Assembly: GCF_030410375.1 (NCBI RefSeq)
Contig: NZ_JAUHHE010000002.1
Span: 124,001-188,000 of the forward strand
Length of the DNA: 64,000 bases
Source of the DNA: Zwartia vadi
GTDB lineage: Bacteria; Pseudomonadota; Gammaproteobacteria; Burkholderiales; Burkholderiaceae_B
Direction of reading: 5' to 3'
Notes under the pieces: generated by a model
Databases searched by the model: none
Seen by the model: the letters and a program-made list of their open reading frames with translations, nothing else
What the model was told of the DNA's origin: nothing
Program-made: the position numbers and the translations under genes
In this document: piece after piece, positions 8,313-16,949 of the stretch
Layout of the letters: every line of letters starts with the position of its first letter
Numbering within the stretch: position 1 is the first letter of the stretch

Positions 8313-9760
8313 AACTCTCTCTGCGCAGACTGTTACCACGGTCACTTTTTAGTCGGTTAGTCATTATTTTTGTGCTTGGTTTGCTCGTGGCTCAAGCAGT
8401 AAGTCTGACGATTGTTTTGCAAGACAGGGGAGAGTTTCTCTCGCGCGCCAGTGGCGTGCAATCAGTCCGTCGCATCGCCGATACAGTCATCTTATTTGAT
8501 ACTGTGAACATTCAAGAGCGCGCACGTTTAGTGAAATTATTAAGCTCGCCTGCTATGCGAATCATGATCACGACTGATCCTCCCGCATTGCCCAAGCTGC
8601 GCAGGCAAGATGAAAGTTTTGATTCTCCACAGTCTGTTTTTTTTACTTCTATTTTACAAAGAGCCCTAGGTCGTGAGCGTGAAATCAGATTGGTTGTGCT
8701 TGAACCGACGCGCGCTCCACGACCGCCCGATCAAGAGCGTCCTATTGGTCCCATGATAGGCCGAGGCTATGCGTCTGAACACATGGGTCAACAGGGTCAG
8801 AATGTGGGTAGGCCTTTTGCGCGTTTAAGTGCATCTGTTGTCGCGCAAGTTCGGCTCGACGATGGAAGCTGGGCAACCTTTGACTCTCAGCTCCAGCCCG
8901 AGGCTTGGACTTGGCCTTATCGGGCGCTATTCAGTGCGCTTGTTTTATTTTTGACTGTTGTTCTACTTGCGCTAATCGGTGTGCGCTGGGTCACGCGTCC
9001 GTTAAAAAATTTCGCCTCTGCGGCGACTGAACTTGGTAAAAATATCGATCGTCCACCTGTTCCGGAAACAGGACCCGTTGAGGTTGTTCAGGCTGCGCGT
9101 GCACTTAATGGCATGCAAGCGCGTCTATCCAAATACTTGCATGACCGCACACATATTTTGGCGGCCATGTCCCATGATTTAAAAACACCTATTACGCGCA
9201 TGCGGCTTCGGGCTGAACTGCTAGATGATGAGTTGGTTAGAGAAAAATTTACCCGCGATTTGACCGAGCTCGAAGCCATGGTGAGCGGGACACTTGATTT
9301 CATGCGAGGACTTGAAACGAGCGAAGCTCTTCAACCCTTGGATATCAATGCTTTGCTTGAAAGTTTGCAAACAGATGCGCAAGAACTTGGTCAGTCTGTC
9401 GAGGTGACGGGTAAAGCTGCACATCCCTATACATGCAGACCGACAGCCATGAAGCGCTGCCTGTCCAACTTATTGGACAACGCAACGAAGTATGGTGGCG
9501 CAGCACACGTTCAAGTGATTTCCTTACCTGCATCACTCCATATCGTAATCAGTGACGATGGGCCCGGTGTGCCTGAGCGCGAGTTGGAGCGCTTGTTCGA
9601 TCCTTTTTATCGCCTTGAATCCTCACGTAATCGCGATCATGGCGGGACAGGTCTCGGTCTGACCATTGCTCGAGGTATTGCCGAACAGCACGGTGGAACA
9701 TTGATTTTAAAAAACGGCTTAAAGAAAGGTCTGGAGTGTCATCTCGACCTACCTACGTAA
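8309..9760 (+). CDS. EnvZ-like sensor histidine kinase
   Basis: A 483-residue inner-membrane kinase. TM1 is near residues 16-38. A ~165-residue periplasmic domain follows, rich in Arg/Pro and carrying a Gly/Met/Gln stretch around 147-170. TM2 is near 204-226, followed by a HAMP segment. The HisKA box AAMSHDLKTPITRMRL has the phosphoacceptor His289. The HATPase domain shows DNATKYGG, SDDGPGVP and GTGLGLTIA. The architecture matches EnvZ-type kinases, and the partner is the response regulator just upstream. The large periplasmic domain suggests an envelope-located signal. No transporter gene is adjacent. Confidence 0.93.
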   Translation: MKLSLRRLLPRSLFSRLVIIFVLGLLVAQAVSLTIVLQDRGEFLSRASGVQSVRRIADTVILFDTVNIQERARLVKLLSSPAMRIMITTDPPALPKLRRQDESFDSPQSVFFTSILQRALGREREIRLVVLEPTRAPRPPDQERPIGPMIGRGYASEHMGQQGQNVGRPFARLSASVVAQVRLDDGSWATFDSQLQPEAWTWPYRALFSALVLFLTVVLLALIGVRWVTRPLKNFASAATELGKNIDRPPVPETGPVEVVQAARALNGMQARLSKYLHDRTHILAAMSHDLKTPITRMRLRAELLDDELVREKFTRDLTELEAMVSGTLDFMRGLETSEALQPLDINALLESLQTDAQELGQSVEVTGKAAHPYTCRPTAMKRCLSNLLDNATKYGGAAHVQVISLPASLHIVISDDGPGVPERELERLFDPFYRLESSRNRDHGGTGLGLTIARGIAEQHGGTLILKNGLKKGLECHLDLPT

Positions 9761-9843
9761 TGTTGCGCTTGGATAAAGCGTATTTATCCTCTAGCTTGAC
9801 CTGATCCTTGTGCGGCAACATCCAGCGTTTGTCTGGAGCGGAG

Positions 9844-12384
9844 ATGGGCAGACTTCTGGCGCTAACAATTGTTGCCGCTTGCGTTTTTTTTCAGACACTT
9901 CCCGATGTGCTTGACTGGCGCATGTTGCTTGGCGTCACTGGCGTGTCTTGCGTGGCTATCGTTCTGTGTTGTGCAATCTCACGCTGCATTGCAACTTGGT
10001 ATACAGGCTCGGCAGTCATCATTTTGCGAACCTTGACTCGCATTTTTATCCTATTGACTACATGGATGATCGCCTTGAGTTGGGCAAACTGGCGAGCTGA
10101 AATCAGACTCAAGGATCAACTGGAGACTGCTCAAGAAAACGTTGTGACGCGGGTTTCGTTTCTGATCACTGGCTTGATACAAGATCAAGGTGATAGCTTC
10201 AGGTTTGAAGCGCAAGTGCAAGTTGAGCCACAAACGAAAACGCTTCCGGTCGGCATTCCGCGTAACATACAAGTCGTTTGGCCCAAGCCCGGAAAAAATC
10301 GCTTTCAAACGGAGCCAGAACGCTTTCCAAATGAAATCTTGCCCGGTCAGCAATGGCGCGCGGCGTTGATTTTTCGGCGTCCGCGGACTGCGCTCAATCC
10401 CCATGGATTTGATTATGAGGCGCACTTGCTGAGTCGCAACATCCGCGCAATCGGTCGCGTACGCGGGCATCCGGTCTTACTTGCTCATGCGCCATTTTCC
10501 TCTTTGCAAGTCATGGTGTCGAGCGCCCGACAGAGATTACGCGCAGCGATGCGAGAGCATGTCGGCCAGATGAAATTTGGTGCAGTTCTGATTGCTTTGG
10601 CTATAGGTGATCAGGATAGCGTTCAGTCTGAACATTGGGATATTTTTAACAAAACAGGTATCACCCATCTTGTATCAATCAGTGGTTCACATGTGACGAT
10701 GCTGGCAGCTTTTGGTGGTTTATCCATGTTGTGGTGCTGGAAACGTTTAAGGTGGCGGGGAAGATCCGCGGGGGAACGCATACCGGCCAAAGTGGCAGCA
10801 AGTATTGCCGCCCTGGTTGTCGCATGGCTCTATTGTCTGTTGGCAGGTTGGGGCGTCCCGGCACGACGCACCTTTTTCATGTTGCTCGTCTCTGGTCTGC
10901 TGCTCATTTTGCGCTTGCCCACGACACCCTCGAGCGTGCTATGCCTGGCCGCAGCAGTCGTGACAGTCATTGACCCGTGGTCTCCGGTTACGACTGGCTT
11001 TTGGTTGTCGTTTGGCGCAGTTGCTGTGCTTTTTTATGTCGGAAATCAGTCACAAGACTCGCGCACAGAACCACAGAAATTTTTTCATCGTCTTTGCATA
11101 GTGCTGAAAGTCTCCGCACGCTTGCAATGGATCATCACGCTTGCCATGTTGCCTGCGCTGGCTTTTTTGTTTCAACAGGTTTCTCTGAGTTCCCCCTTTG
11201 CCAACGCAGTCGCTATTCCTGTTGTGACATTTGTTGTAACTCCGCTTGCTTTGATAAGCGCGGTTTTATCAGCCTTTCCAGGTTTGTCGATTTTCTCCTT
11301 TTGGACGGCTTGGTTGGCGCATATTTCACTGGAATTTTGCATGGTTCCCGTCACGTGGTTGGCGCAGGCGCCCTGGTTATCGCTTACAGTTGGGGCGATG
11401 CCAGTCTGGATGTTGACACTCAGTATTTTGGGGATTGTTTGGGCGTTGCAACCGCCTGGCGTACCTGTCAGATGGGTGGGTTGGACATTGCTGCTGCCTG
11501 CTTTGACCTGGCAGCCACAGAAGCCTGGATTCGGCGAGTGGCGTCTGATCGCTTTAGATGTCGGTCAAGGTGGATCGGTATTGCTTCAAACCCAGAATCA
11601 CACCTTGCTATTTGATGCGGGCCCCAAGTTGGGTGACAGTGATGCAGGACAGCGGGTAGTGATCCCACTATTGAGGGCGTTGGGTGTACGGTATTTGGAT
11701 ACTTTAGTGATTTCCCATTCAGATGTCGACCATGCTGGCGGCGTTCCAGGTATCTTGCGTGAAATTCCCGTCAGAGAAACCTTTTCCAGCTTTGATTTAC
11801 CGCAATGGCTTGAACATACAGAGCGCGTATTAAAGCTTTCAAAACCTGTCACGCGTCCTCCAATCATGTCTGCGTGTCTGGCTGATACGCAATGGGAGTG
11901 GGATGGCGTGATTTTTCGCGTGCTTCATCCTCAGCTTGAGGCAGTTGAGTCGTTAAACAATACATCTGAACGCCCAGCAAAGAAGAAAGTTCGCACGAAT
12001 GCAAAGAGTTGCGTCCTGTATGTACAAGGGCGTCAACACGCTGCTCTGATGCCAGGTGACATTGGTGTCAAACAAGAAGAGTCGCTGATGCAGAATATGA
12101 GTCTGAAAAGCGATGTTGTTGTGGTGCCTCACCACGGATCTTTGACCTCATCTGCACCTGTCTTTGTTACGAATCTGCAGGCGCAGCATGCGATTGCACA
12201 GTCAGGATATCTGAATCGCTTTTCGCATCCCGCCCATGAAGTTGAGCGCCGCTGGAGGCAGGCGCAGACGGAATTTTGGAGAACCGACAATCATGGCGCC
12301 GTCACCGTGGAATCGAGCGAAACGGGATTAAGGGTCTATACGGAATCCGTTCGCCGCAAACGCTACTGGCATCAAAGAGATTGA
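9844..12384 (+). CDS. comEC: DNA internalization-related competence protein ComEC/Rec2
   Basis: A large polytopic membrane protein (846 residues from ATG 9844) forming the inner-membrane channel for ssDNA uptake during transformation. The N-terminal hydrophobic segments and a DUF4131-like soluble domain are followed by the Competence domain. That domain contains ALAIGDQDSV and the conserved THLVSISGSHV segment, then about eight further membrane helices. The C-terminus is a metallo-beta-lactamase-like domain with LDVGQGGSVLLQT, HSDVDHAGG and VPHHGS, which is probably metal-binding. ATG 9844 is preferred because GGAG lies five bases upstream and MGRLLALT matches family starts; an in-frame TTG at 9808 is the alternative. 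Full-length and intact, so natural competence is possible if the pilus and ComEA genes exist elsewhere. Confidence 0.93.
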   Translation: MGRLLALTIVAACVFFQTLPDVLDWRMLLGVTGVSCVAIVLCCAISRCIATWYTGSAVIILRTLTRIFILLTTWMIALSWANWRAEIRLKDQLETAQENVVTRVSFLITGLIQDQGDSFRFEAQVQVEPQTKTLPVGIPRNIQVVWPKPGKNRFQTEPERFPNEILPGQQWRAALIFRRPRTALNPHGFDYEAHLLSRNIRAIGRVRGHPVLLAHAPFSSLQVMVSSARQRLRAAMREHVGQMKFGAVLIALAIGDQDSVQSEHWDIFNKTGITHLVSISGSHVTMLAAFGGLSMLWCWKRLRWRGRSAGERIPAKVAASIAALVVAWLYCLLAGWGVPARRTFFMLLVSGLLLILRLPTTPSSVLCLAAAVVTVIDPWSPVTTGFWLSFGAVAVLFYVGNQSQDSRTEPQKFFHRLCIVLKVSARLQWIITLAMLPALAFLFQQVSLSSPFANAVAIPVVTFVVTPLALISAVLSAFPGLSIFSFWTAWLAHISLEFCMVPVTWLAQAPWLSLTVGAMPVWMLTLSILGIVWALQPPGVPVRWVGWTLLLPALTWQPQKPGFGEWRLIALDVGQGGSVLLQTQNHTLLFDAGPKLGDSDAGQRVVIPLLRALGVRYLDTLVISHSDVDHAGGVPGILREIPVRETFSSFDLPQWLEHTERVLKLSKPVTRPPIMSACLADTQWEWDGVIFRVLHPQLEAVESLNNTSERPAKKKVRTNAKSCVLYVQGRQHAALMPGDIGVKQEESLMQNMSLKSDVVVVPHHGSLTSSAPVFVTNLQAQHAIAQSGYLNRFSHPAHEVERRWRQAQTEFWRTDNHGAVTVESSETGLRVYTESVRRKRYWHQRD

Positions 12385-12526
12385 TTGTTCACTTAGTTTG
12401 CCTAATCCAGCGGAATTTGGCAAATTGTCAGTTATTCGACAGGAACTCAGGGTAAAGTAAGGCTTGCCTTTAGACATCTATCGAATGGCGAGTGAGTAGG
12501 AATATAAAAAGCACACTGGAGACTGA

Positions 12527-13516
12527 ATGATGCAAGTTAAACATCCAATAATGAATCAGGCAAAGAAAATCGCCGCAATCGCCGGCTTGGCTTCGATTGC
12601 CCTTTTAGGTGCGACGCAAGCGAGCGCCCAGGTTTTTTCCGATAAACCTATTCAGTACATTATTCCTTTCCCACCAGGTGGAGAGTCCGATGTTGTGGCG
12701 CGCTTGCAAGCTGATATTTCAGCCAAGCAGTTCAAACAACCCATGGTCGTTATTAATCGTGCCGGTGCGGGAGGGGCCTTGGTATGGAGCCAGTTGAATG
12801 GCTATCCTAACGATGGTACGAATATTATCGGGGTCAATATCCCCCATATCATGTTGCAGCCACTTCAAGAGGGCACGCAATACAAAACCAATGACGTGAA
12901 CTCTGTTTATTATTATCACTTTACGCCAGATGCTTTGATGGTTTCGGCTGATAGCCCTTACAAAACATATCAAGAGTTTATCGCTGCCGCAAAGAAAAAT
13001 CCCGGCAAGATGACGCTTGCGGGTTCTGCTCAATATTCTGCGAATCACATGGCGACTGAGCGTTTGAACAAGCTAGCCGATGTCAAGGTGAACTATGTTC
13101 CTTTCAAGGGAACTGGCGATTTGATCTCCTCTTTGATCGGCATGCATGTTGACGGCGCAATGGGTTACTTGCCACTGGCGATTCAACAAAAGAATCGTGT
13201 GCGGACACTTGCTGTGGCAACCGAGCAGCGACATCCTGCTTTGCCCGATGTACCGACATTTAAAGAACTGGGTTTGAATTGGGTGGACGGCGCATACCGC
13301 GGGATTGCAATGCCAAAGAGTACGCCGCTAGAGACGCAAAAGAAAATGTCTGATTACATGGCTAAACTCAATGCGGATCCGGCAACTAAAAAACGTCTTG
13401 AGGACAGTGGTTTTGTCTTGGTCGACATTCCTCTGGACAAAATTCCTGCTTTCATGAAAGAAAAAGAGCCTTTGGTCATGGAAGATGCCCGCAACGCAGG
13501 CATGCTTAAAAAATAA
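12527..13516 (+). CDS. Bug/TctC-family tripartite tricarboxylate transporter substrate-binding protein
   Basis: A 329-residue periplasmic binding protein. The signal peptide runs to about ASA-QVFSDKPI, and the mature protein begins with the Bug signature KPIQYIIPFPPGGESDVVARL. Further family features are VINRAGAGGALVWSQL, LAGSAQYSANHM and the C-terminal VPTFKELGLNWVDGAYRGIAMP. Bug proteins bind small carboxylates, amino acids or nicotinate-like compounds; the ligand here cannot be read from sequence. GGAG five bases before the first ATG supports this start; ATG 12551 is possible. It is monocistronic: no TctA/TctB membrane genes are adjacent, and a strong terminator follows. Orphan Bug genes are common in Alcaligenaceae. 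Confidence 0.93.
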   Translation: MMQVKHPIMNQAKKIAAIAGLASIALLGATQASAQVFSDKPIQYIIPFPPGGESDVVARLQADISAKQFKQPMVVINRAGAGGALVWSQLNGYPNDGTNIIGVNIPHIMLQPLQEGTQYKTNDVNSVYYYHFTPDALMVSADSPYKTYQEFIAAAKKNPGKMTLAGSAQYSANHMATERLNKLADVKVNYVPFKGTGDLISSLIGMHVDGAMGYLPLAIQQKNRVRTLAVATEQRHPALPDVPTFKELGLNWVDGAYRGIAMPKSTPLETQKKMSDYMAKLNADPATKKRLEDSGFVLVDIPLDKIPAFMKEKEPLVMEDARNAGMLKK

Positions 13517-13569
13517 TCAAATGTTCTAACTGTGCCTGAGGTTTGGGTGCGATGTTGAGTGGTATTTTT

Positions 13570-13603
13570 GGCCAGAGTGCAGAGCCTCTCTGGCCTTTTT
13601 CTT
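13570..13603 (+). terminator. Rho-independent terminator of the Bug gene
   Basis: A perfect 8-base stem GGCCAGAG (13570-13577) / CTCTGGCC (13588-13595) with a 10-base loop is followed at once by TTTTTCTTT. This is a textbook intrinsic terminator, 54 bases after the Bug stop codon. Confidence 0.92.
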
Positions 13604-13691
13604 TATTGCTGCAATGCAACCAAAGCTTCAATGAAGGACTACAATAGAAGAATGGCAACTTTGTTTTTTTAATGACCCTTAGGGATTGATC

Positions 13692-14666
13692 ATGCCATCG
13701 CAGATATCTTCTCCACGCCTACATGCTGTGTCTTGCGTCAGTCCTGCTGGCTTGCACCGTATGGCCTATCACGAGTGGGGAGATCCACAGCAATCTGAGA
13801 TTGTGTTGTGTGTCCATGGTTTGACACGTACGGGGCGAGATTTTGACGCGCTTGCCCAGTCACTTTCCTCCCGATTTAGAGTGATCTGTCCCGATGTGGT
13901 CGGCAGAGGTCAGTCTGACTGGCTGACTCAGCCAGATGCCTATGCTGTGGGACAGTATGCCGCTGATATGGTGACGCTCATCACTCATTTGCGTCCCACC
14001 AAATTACATTGGGTCGGGACGTCGATGGGGGGATTGATTGGACTGGTCTTTGCGGGTTTGCTGGCCCAATCCCGAAGCAAACGCACTCAGGTCCCTCCTG
14101 CACAAAGCCATTTTATTTTGCCTGAGACAGATCTACGTCTTGATTCGCTGACTCTCAACGATGTGGGACCTCACATTGAGCTTGCGGCTCTCCAGCGTAT
14201 CGGAGAATACGTCGGCGAAGCTGTGAGTTTTACGAGCTTTGAGCAGGCAGTGGCCTACATCCAGGCCACCTGCGTTTCGTTTGGTCCACACACTCCATCG
14301 CAATGGGAGTCTCTGACCCGTCATGTTTATATTGAGCAACACGGAAAGTGGGTCAAACATTACGACTTGTCGATTGCTCAAGCCTTTAAACAGTTGACTC
14401 CAGAGGCTTCAGCGCAAGGTGAAGCCTTGTTATGGGGGGCTTTTGCCAGTATTCAAACTCCCATACAGATCATTCGAGGACAGCTTTCAGATCTGCTGTC
14501 CGAGCAAACGTGTCAAAAAATGCTTCAAGTTCAACCCCACGCTCAGCTCGTACAAATACCCGAGGTCGGTCATGCTCCAACCCTAATGACTCCTGAGCAG
14601 ATTGCTATCGTCTCGAAGTTTCTGTTCAGTCAGGGCGAGAAACGCCTTCATAGTGCTGGGGTGTAA
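13692..14666 (+). CDS. Alpha/beta-fold hydrolase
   Basis: A 324-residue alpha/beta hydrolase. The oxyanion-hole region CVHGLTRTGRDFD is followed by ICPDVVGRGQSDW, the nucleophile elbow VGTSMGG (Ser) and a C-terminal His in VGHAPTLM, which complete a Ser-Asp-His triad pattern. There is no signal peptide, so it is cytoplasmic. ATG 13692 is chosen over TTG 13686 because AGGG lies six bases upstream. The sequence is of the type often annotated as a carboxylesterase or haloalkane-dehalogenase-like hydrolase; the substrate is unknown. The PHP-domain gene starts 20 bases downstream on the same strand. Confidence 0.85.
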   Translation: MPSQISSPRLHAVSCVSPAGLHRMAYHEWGDPQQSEIVLCVHGLTRTGRDFDALAQSLSSRFRVICPDVVGRGQSDWLTQPDAYAVGQYAADMVTLITHLRPTKLHWVGTSMGGLIGLVFAGLLAQSRSKRTQVPPAQSHFILPETDLRLDSLTLNDVGPHIELAALQRIGEYVGEAVSFTSFEQAVAYIQATCVSFGPHTPSQWESLTRHVYIEQHGKWVKHYDLSIAQAFKQLTPEASAQGEALLWGAFASIQTPIQIIRGQLSDLLSEQTCQKMLQVQPHAQLVQIPEVGHAPTLMTPEQIAIVSKFLFSQGEKRLHSAGV

Positions 14667-14685
14667 AAAACTAGGTGTGCATACG

Positions 14686-15537
14686 ATGAATACTTTTGCC
14701 GATAAATTTTGTGCTGATTTACATTGTCATTCGACTGTATCAGACGGCATTTTTGAACCTGATGAGTTGGCGTTACGTGCTAAAGAATCCGGTGTCACAC
14801 TCTGGTCGTTAACCGACCACGATGAATTATCCGGTCAGGAGCTTGCGAGTCAGACGGCTCGTGCGATCGGACTTAATTATCTGACAGGCGTCGAGATTTC
14901 AGTCACTTGGGCGAACCAAACGGTTCATGTGGTCGGGCTTGGTATCAATCCGACTGATGCCACCTTGGTGGAAGGCTTGCGTCGCACGCGTGCAGGACGC
15001 GCCGATCGCGCCAAGCGCATTGGTGATCGACTGGCCGCGCTTGGGATGCCAGGCGCATTTGAGGGAGCACTACCTTTTGCTGGAAATCCGGAGTTGATTA
15101 GCCGCACGCATTTCGCCCGGTTTTTAGTGCAGGCCGGATATTTTTCTGATGTGCAGGCAGTATTTGATCGCTTACTCAAGGATGATGGTCCTGCGCACGA
15201 GCCGATGCAGTGGGCCACGCTTGAGGCGGCGGTCACTTGGATTCGTGGAGCGGGAGGTGTATCGGTGATTGCCCATCCTGGTCGTTACAAATATACGCCA
15301 ACGCAGTTTTCGGGGTTATTTGATACTTTTAAAGACTTGGGTGGTCGAGCAATCGAAGTGGTAACGGGTAGCCATAGCGTTCCTCAGTTCAAGGAGTTCG
15401 CCCAAGTGGCACGATATTATGATTTTCAGGCCTCATGCGGCTCTGATTTCCACAGCCCGGATGAAAGTCGTGTCCAGCTCGGAAGCCTGCCCCCACTTCC
15501 CGCCGACTTGAAACCTGTCTGGCAAGATTTAGTTTGA
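14686..15537 (+). CDS. rnm: PHP-domain RNase AM / 3',5'-nucleotide bisphosphatase
   Basis: A 283-residue PHP-family phosphoesterase. The N-terminal metal ligands are in DLHCHSTVSDG and SLTDHDELSG, with VIAHPGRY in the middle and CGSDFHSP near the C-terminus. This motif set and length match E. coli YciV (RNase AM), which hydrolyses 3',5'-bisphosphates and trims 5' ends of rRNA; that assignment is by family. ATG 14686 puts the PHP motif at residue ~12, as in relatives. It lies between the hydrolase gene and greB in what looks like one operon (gaps of 19 and 6 bases). Confidence 0.88.
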   Translation: MNTFADKFCADLHCHSTVSDGIFEPDELALRAKESGVTLWSLTDHDELSGQELASQTARAIGLNYLTGVEISVTWANQTVHVVGLGINPTDATLVEGLRRTRAGRADRAKRIGDRLAALGMPGAFEGALPFAGNPELISRTHFARFLVQAGYFSDVQAVFDRLLKDDGPAHEPMQWATLEAAVTWIRGAGGVSVIAHPGRYKYTPTQFSGLFDTFKDLGGRAIEVVTGSHSVPQFKEFAQVARYYDFQASCGSDFHSPDESRVQLGSLPPLPADLKPVWQDLV

Positions 15538-15543
15538 AATCTC

Positions 15544-16095
15544 ATGAATAAAGCGTTTGTCAAAGAGCAGGATGGAGCCGATGAAGATGAACTGCCAGAG
15601 TCGCTCACTCTGCCTGCAGGGACCAAAAATTATCTAACGCCCGGAGGTTATGCATCTTTACGTGACGAGCTTGCGCATCTTATGAATGAAGAACGTCCTG
15701 CCATGGTGCAAATTGTCTCCTGGGCTGCCTCAAATGGCGATCGCTCCGAAAATGGTGACTATCTGTATGGAAAAAAAAGGTTGCGAGAAATCGATCGCCG
15801 CATGCGTTTTCTGACCAAGCGTTTAGAGATCGCCGAAGTAGTTGATCCCGCACTCCAACTTAACCGTGATCAGGTATTTTTTGGCGCCACCGTCCTGTAT
15901 GCCAATCAAGATGGACAAGAGTATCGCGTCACGATTGTTGGGGTGGATGAAGCCGAGCCTCTGAGAGGTCGCATTAGTTGGGTTTCTCCTGTAGCACGCG
16001 CGTTGACCAAAGCGAAGCTCGGCGATACCGTGACACTCAGAACCCCGGGCGGAATTGAAGAGCTCGATATTTTGGAAATCAACTATCCGGATTGA
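15544..16095 (+). CDS. greB: Transcription elongation factor GreB
   Basis: A 183-residue Gre factor that rescues backtracked RNA polymerase by stimulating cleavage of the nascent transcript. The N-terminal coiled-coil domain contains YLTPGGYASLRDEL, then NGDRSENGDYLYGKKRLREIDRRMRFL-type residues, the GreB rather than GreA pattern. The C-terminal FKBP-like domain contains VFFGATVLYAN and the GRISWVSPVARAL stretch. The acidic lead-in (EQDGADEDELPE) adds about 25 residues compared with E. coli GreB. The last 13 bases overlap the convergent epimerase-like gene. In Bordetella greB is usually placed next to spoT; here it is about 28 kb away. Confidence 0.93.
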   Translation: MNKAFVKEQDGADEDELPESLTLPAGTKNYLTPGGYASLRDELAHLMNEERPAMVQIVSWAASNGDRSENGDYLYGKKRLREIDRRMRFLTKRLEIAEVVDPALQLNRDQVFFGATVLYANQDGQEYRVTIVGVDEAEPLRGRISWVSPVARALTKAKLGDTVTLRTPGGIEELDILEINYPD

Positions 16096-16949
16096 TAAAG
16101 TGAGGCGTAGCCCTCTCTGCTGTCGGGCCAGCTGAGCGCAAAGCCGGAGTTGAGCAATCTTGCATTGCTCAGGCGCTTGCTACCAACAAACATGGGCGAG
16201 GCCCCCTCGGGCGGTAAGGGGCCGCCAACGAGTTGAGCAAGTGATGTGTAGAGCGTGCGTATTGGCAAGGGTGTACTGTCGGTTATCAGGTACGTTGGCT
16301 TCGGATTGGGGAGTGTCATCAGGTGGGTTATGGCGCGGGCCGCATCATCGACATGGATCCGATTGGCCCAATGAACGGGAGTGGAAGGCGCCGCGACAAG
16401 ACCCTGTTTTAACTTGTCCAACAGGGCGGTGCGTCCTGGTCCGTATATCCCGGATAGTCTGAGACTAAGTGTCGTCACGCCATGTGTGAGCCCATATTGT
16501 TTGAGCCATTCCTCGCTTTCGTTCAGCACACGACCATTGAAGTTTTTGGGCTGAACGGGCGTGTCTTCGTCGACCCACTCATCCCCATGTTCGCCATACA
16601 CAGCGGTGGACGAGACAAAAAGGATGCGTGTCAAAGCAGCGCTGGCTGTGCTTGTGACGATGTTTTGCAGGCCTTCAAAATAGACCGCGCGGTAATCCGC
16701 TTCGGTGCGCACGTTGGGTGCAGCACAAAACAGAACATGCGTCAGATTCCGGGGTAAATTCTGCAACGTCTTTGGCTTTGATAGATCGGCTGCGATCCAG
16801 TTCAGACCGCCGGGAGACGACTCCTCCGGACGAGCGGAGCGTTTGAGTCCCCAGACTTTATTTGTAGGATTCTTCAGGATATGAATGGCAACGCGTAGTC
16901 CTAGGTCGCCACAACCGGCAATCAACAAACGGATTGGTAGAGGGCTCAT
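16083..16949 (-). CDS. NAD-dependent epimerase/dehydratase-like protein (YeeZ type)
   Basis: A 288-residue extended-SDR protein. The N-terminal LLIAGCGDLGLRVA is the GxGxxG dinucleotide-binding loop. FVSSTAVYGEHGDEWVDE carries the conserved Ser and Tyr region, followed by RLSGIYGPGR and HVDDAARAI. This order is typical of the YeeZ-like NAD(P)-binding subfamily, whose substrate is not established. ATG 16949 overlaps the stop of the upstream methyltransferase by four bases (ATGA), so the pair is translationally coupled. The 3' end overlaps greB tail-to-tail. Confidence 0.87.
   Translation of the reverse strand: MSPLPIRLLIAGCGDLGLRVAIHILKNPTNKVWGLKRSARPEESSPGGLNWIAADLSKPKTLQNLPRNLTHVLFCAAPNVRTEADYRAVYFEGLQNIVTSTASAALTRILFVSSTAVYGEHGDEWVDEDTPVQPKNFNGRVLNESEEWLKQYGLTHGVTTLSLRLSGIYGPGRTALLDKLKQGLVAAPSTPVHWANRIHVDDAARAITHLMTLPNPKPTYLITDSTPLPIRTLYTSLAQLVGGPLPPEGASPMFVGSKRLSNARLLNSGFALSWPDSREGYASLYQSG

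Noticed and set aside
10051..10470. 139-codon minus-strand frame inside comEC
   Set aside because: No homology, no SD, and comEC coding is continuous on the opposite strand.
12397..12424. TTTGCC/GGCAAA inverted repeat after comEC considered as terminator
   Set aside because: Only six pairs with a 16-base loop and no T-tract; too weak to call.
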